Shown here piece after piece: positions 5,622 through 6,179 of a stretch of DNA of 6,179 nucleotides; positions within the stretch are counted from its first letter, which is position 1; the number at the start of each line of letters is the position of its first letter. The notes under the pieces were generated by a model. It had not been told where the DNA came from and ran no database searches. It saw nothing but the letters and a program-made list of their open reading frames with translations. Source of the DNA: Alphaproteobacteria bacterium UBA6189 (GTDB lineage: Bacteria; Pseudomonadota; Alphaproteobacteria; Rickettsiales; UBA3002); contig DITH01000095.1 in NCBI GenBank assembly GCA_002422745.1, forward strand, positions 1-6,179, read 5' to 3'. The translations under genes were made by a program, and so were the position numbers.

Positions 5622-6179
5622 CTAGGCCGCAACGATATTCACGATCCGGTTAGGCACCACAATCACCTTTTTAAGCGTTTTTCCGTCGATATGAGGCAAT
5701 ACACCGGGGTCACCCAGCGCCGCCGCCTTCGCATCGCTCTCGGGCAGGTTTCTGGCCAATTGCAGGGTAGCGCGCAGCTTGCCGTTGACTTGCACCGCAA
5801 CCGTCACGGTTTCGTCCTCCAGCAGGGCCGGGTCGGCCGTCGGCCAGGCACGGGTGGCGACGAGGTCGGGTTGGCCCAGCAACGCCCAGAGTTCCTCGGC
5901 CAGATGGGGCAGGAGCGGGGCGAGCAAGTGGATGATAGCGTGAATAGAGTCGCCAGTCGCCAGTCGCCAGTCACCCGTTTGTTTCGCGTCATCGCCCACG
6001 ATTTTTTCAAGGGCATTGGTGAGTTCGCGGATACGGGCCACGGCTTTATTGAAGTGGAAGGCTTCAATATCCTTGGTAACGGCATCGATCGTTTTATGCG
6101 TGAGTTTCTGAAGCGTCAGTATGTCTGCCTTGTCCGTGTCTGCCGCCATGCTGGTGACTGGCGACTGGCGACTGGCGAC
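5622..6179 (-). CDS. leuS: Leucyl-tRNA synthetase LeuRS, C-terminal part (5' end outside window)
   Basis: Class I aminoacyl-tRNA synthetase that charges tRNA-Leu in the cytosol. Only the last 185 residues are present, against about 860 in the whole protein; the frame is open to the window edge, so the ATG at 6149 is internal. Visible parts are the end of the helical anticodon-binding domain, with THKTIDAVTKDIEAFHFNKA (visible 27-46) and LLPHLAEELWALLG (89-102), the WPTADPALL turn (112-120), and the C-terminal domain with VAVQVNGKLRA (128-137) and VIVVPNRIVNIV (172-183). These align with E. coli LeuRS (from memory: HKTIAKVTDDI, VVQVNGKVRA, KVIYVPGKLLNLV). Two copies of a heptamer-based repeat are translated within it, giving VASRQSPVT at visible residues 1-9 and TGDWRLATGD at 68-77; both fall between conserved helices. 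The TAG stop is 62 bp before the preferred lptE start. The catalytic HIGH and KMSKS motifs lie outside the window. Confidence 0.95.
   Translation of the reverse strand, partial: VASRQSPVTSMAADTDKADILTLQKLTHKTIDAVTKDIEAFHFNKAVARIRELTNALEKIVGDDAKQTGDWRLATGDSIHAIIHLLAPLLPHLAEELWALLGQPDLVATRAWPTADPALLEDETVTVAVQVNGKLRATLQLARNLPESDAKAAALGDPGVLPHIDGKTLKKVIVVPNRIVNIVAA
5949..5975 (+). repeat. Heptamer tandem repeat (GTCGCCA)n, left arm of a 27-bp inverted repeat in leuS
   Basis: Three perfect GTCGCCA units (5949-5955, 5956-5962, 5963-5969) are followed by a variant ending GTCACC (5970-5975). The same 27 bases recur exactly in reverse complement at 6153-6179, including the variant unit. In leuS, on the minus strand, the tract is read as part of TGDWRLATGD. 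The placement is between the ELTNALEKI helix and the helix ending LAPLLPHLAEELW, where I expect a loop. The tract does not break the frame. Confidence 0.95.
6153..6179 (-). repeat. Heptamer tandem repeat (GTCGCCA)n, right arm of the inverted repeat, cut by window end
   Basis: Read on the minus strand, this is three GTCGCCA units (6179-6173, 6172-6166, 6165-6159) and a variant GTCACC (6158-6153), identical over 27 bases to the arm at 5949-5975 but in the opposite orientation. A 177-bp segment lies between the arms. The tract reaches the last base of the window, so its true length is unknown. In leuS it is read as VASRQSPVT, just before the conserved THKTI helix of the anticodon-binding domain. 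Confidence 0.95.

Noticed and set aside
4951..5625. Long plus-strand open frame (224 codons) opposite lptE and the start of holA
   Set aside because: It is antisense to two well-supported genes. Its translation shows no recognisable domain, and its length is a by-product of GC-rich coding DNA on the other strand.
5980..5990. Possible third parS (TGTTTCGCGTC) in leuS
   Set aside because: It matches only one half-site, with a mismatch, and the second half of the palindrome is missing.

Overview
The window is a stretch of bacterial chromosome. The protein sequences and gene order point to an alphaproteobacterium. Four genes run rightward (mnmG, rsmG, parA, parB) and three run leftward (leuS, lptE, holA). 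The two sets converge in a 91-bp gap at about 3893-3983. As I recall it, mnmG-rsmG-parA-parB facing holA-lptE-leuS is a conserved block in Alphaproteobacteria, usually near the replication origin. The order or genus cannot be fixed from this sequence. Base composition looks moderately GC-rich throughout, and no segment looks clearly foreign.

Positions 1-3892 hold a tight operon. The 3' five-sixths of mnmG (tRNA wobble-uridine modification) abuts rsmG (16S rRNA m7G methyltransferase) with no spacer. rsmG overlaps the start of parA by four bases, and parA is 14 bp from parB. Two perfect copies of the chromosomal centromere-like site parS lie inside this operon: one in the mnmG reading frame (1122-1137) and one in the first codons of rsmG (1560-1575). 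ParB, encoded about 1.4 kb downstream, should load there as a CTP-dependent clamp. ParA then moves the ParB-parS complex and segregates the new origin.

Positions 3984-6179, read on the minus strand, hold the C-terminal fifth of leuS (leucyl-tRNA synthetase), lptE (outer-membrane lipoprotein of the LPS exporter) and holA (delta subunit of the DNA polymerase III clamp loader). Both ends of the window cut through genes: mnmG lacks about 104 N-terminal residues and leuS lacks most of its N-terminal part.

The least ordinary feature is in leuS. A perfect 27-bp inverted repeat (5949-5975 and 6153-6179), built from tandem heptamers GTCGCCA, sits twice in the coding frame, in opposite orientations, at positions that look like variable loops. 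The heptamer has no stop codon in any of the six frames. The window ends exactly inside the second copy. Apart from this repeat and the coding-embedded parS sites, the region is ordinary housekeeping DNA. I found no unknown defence, mobile or RNA system.
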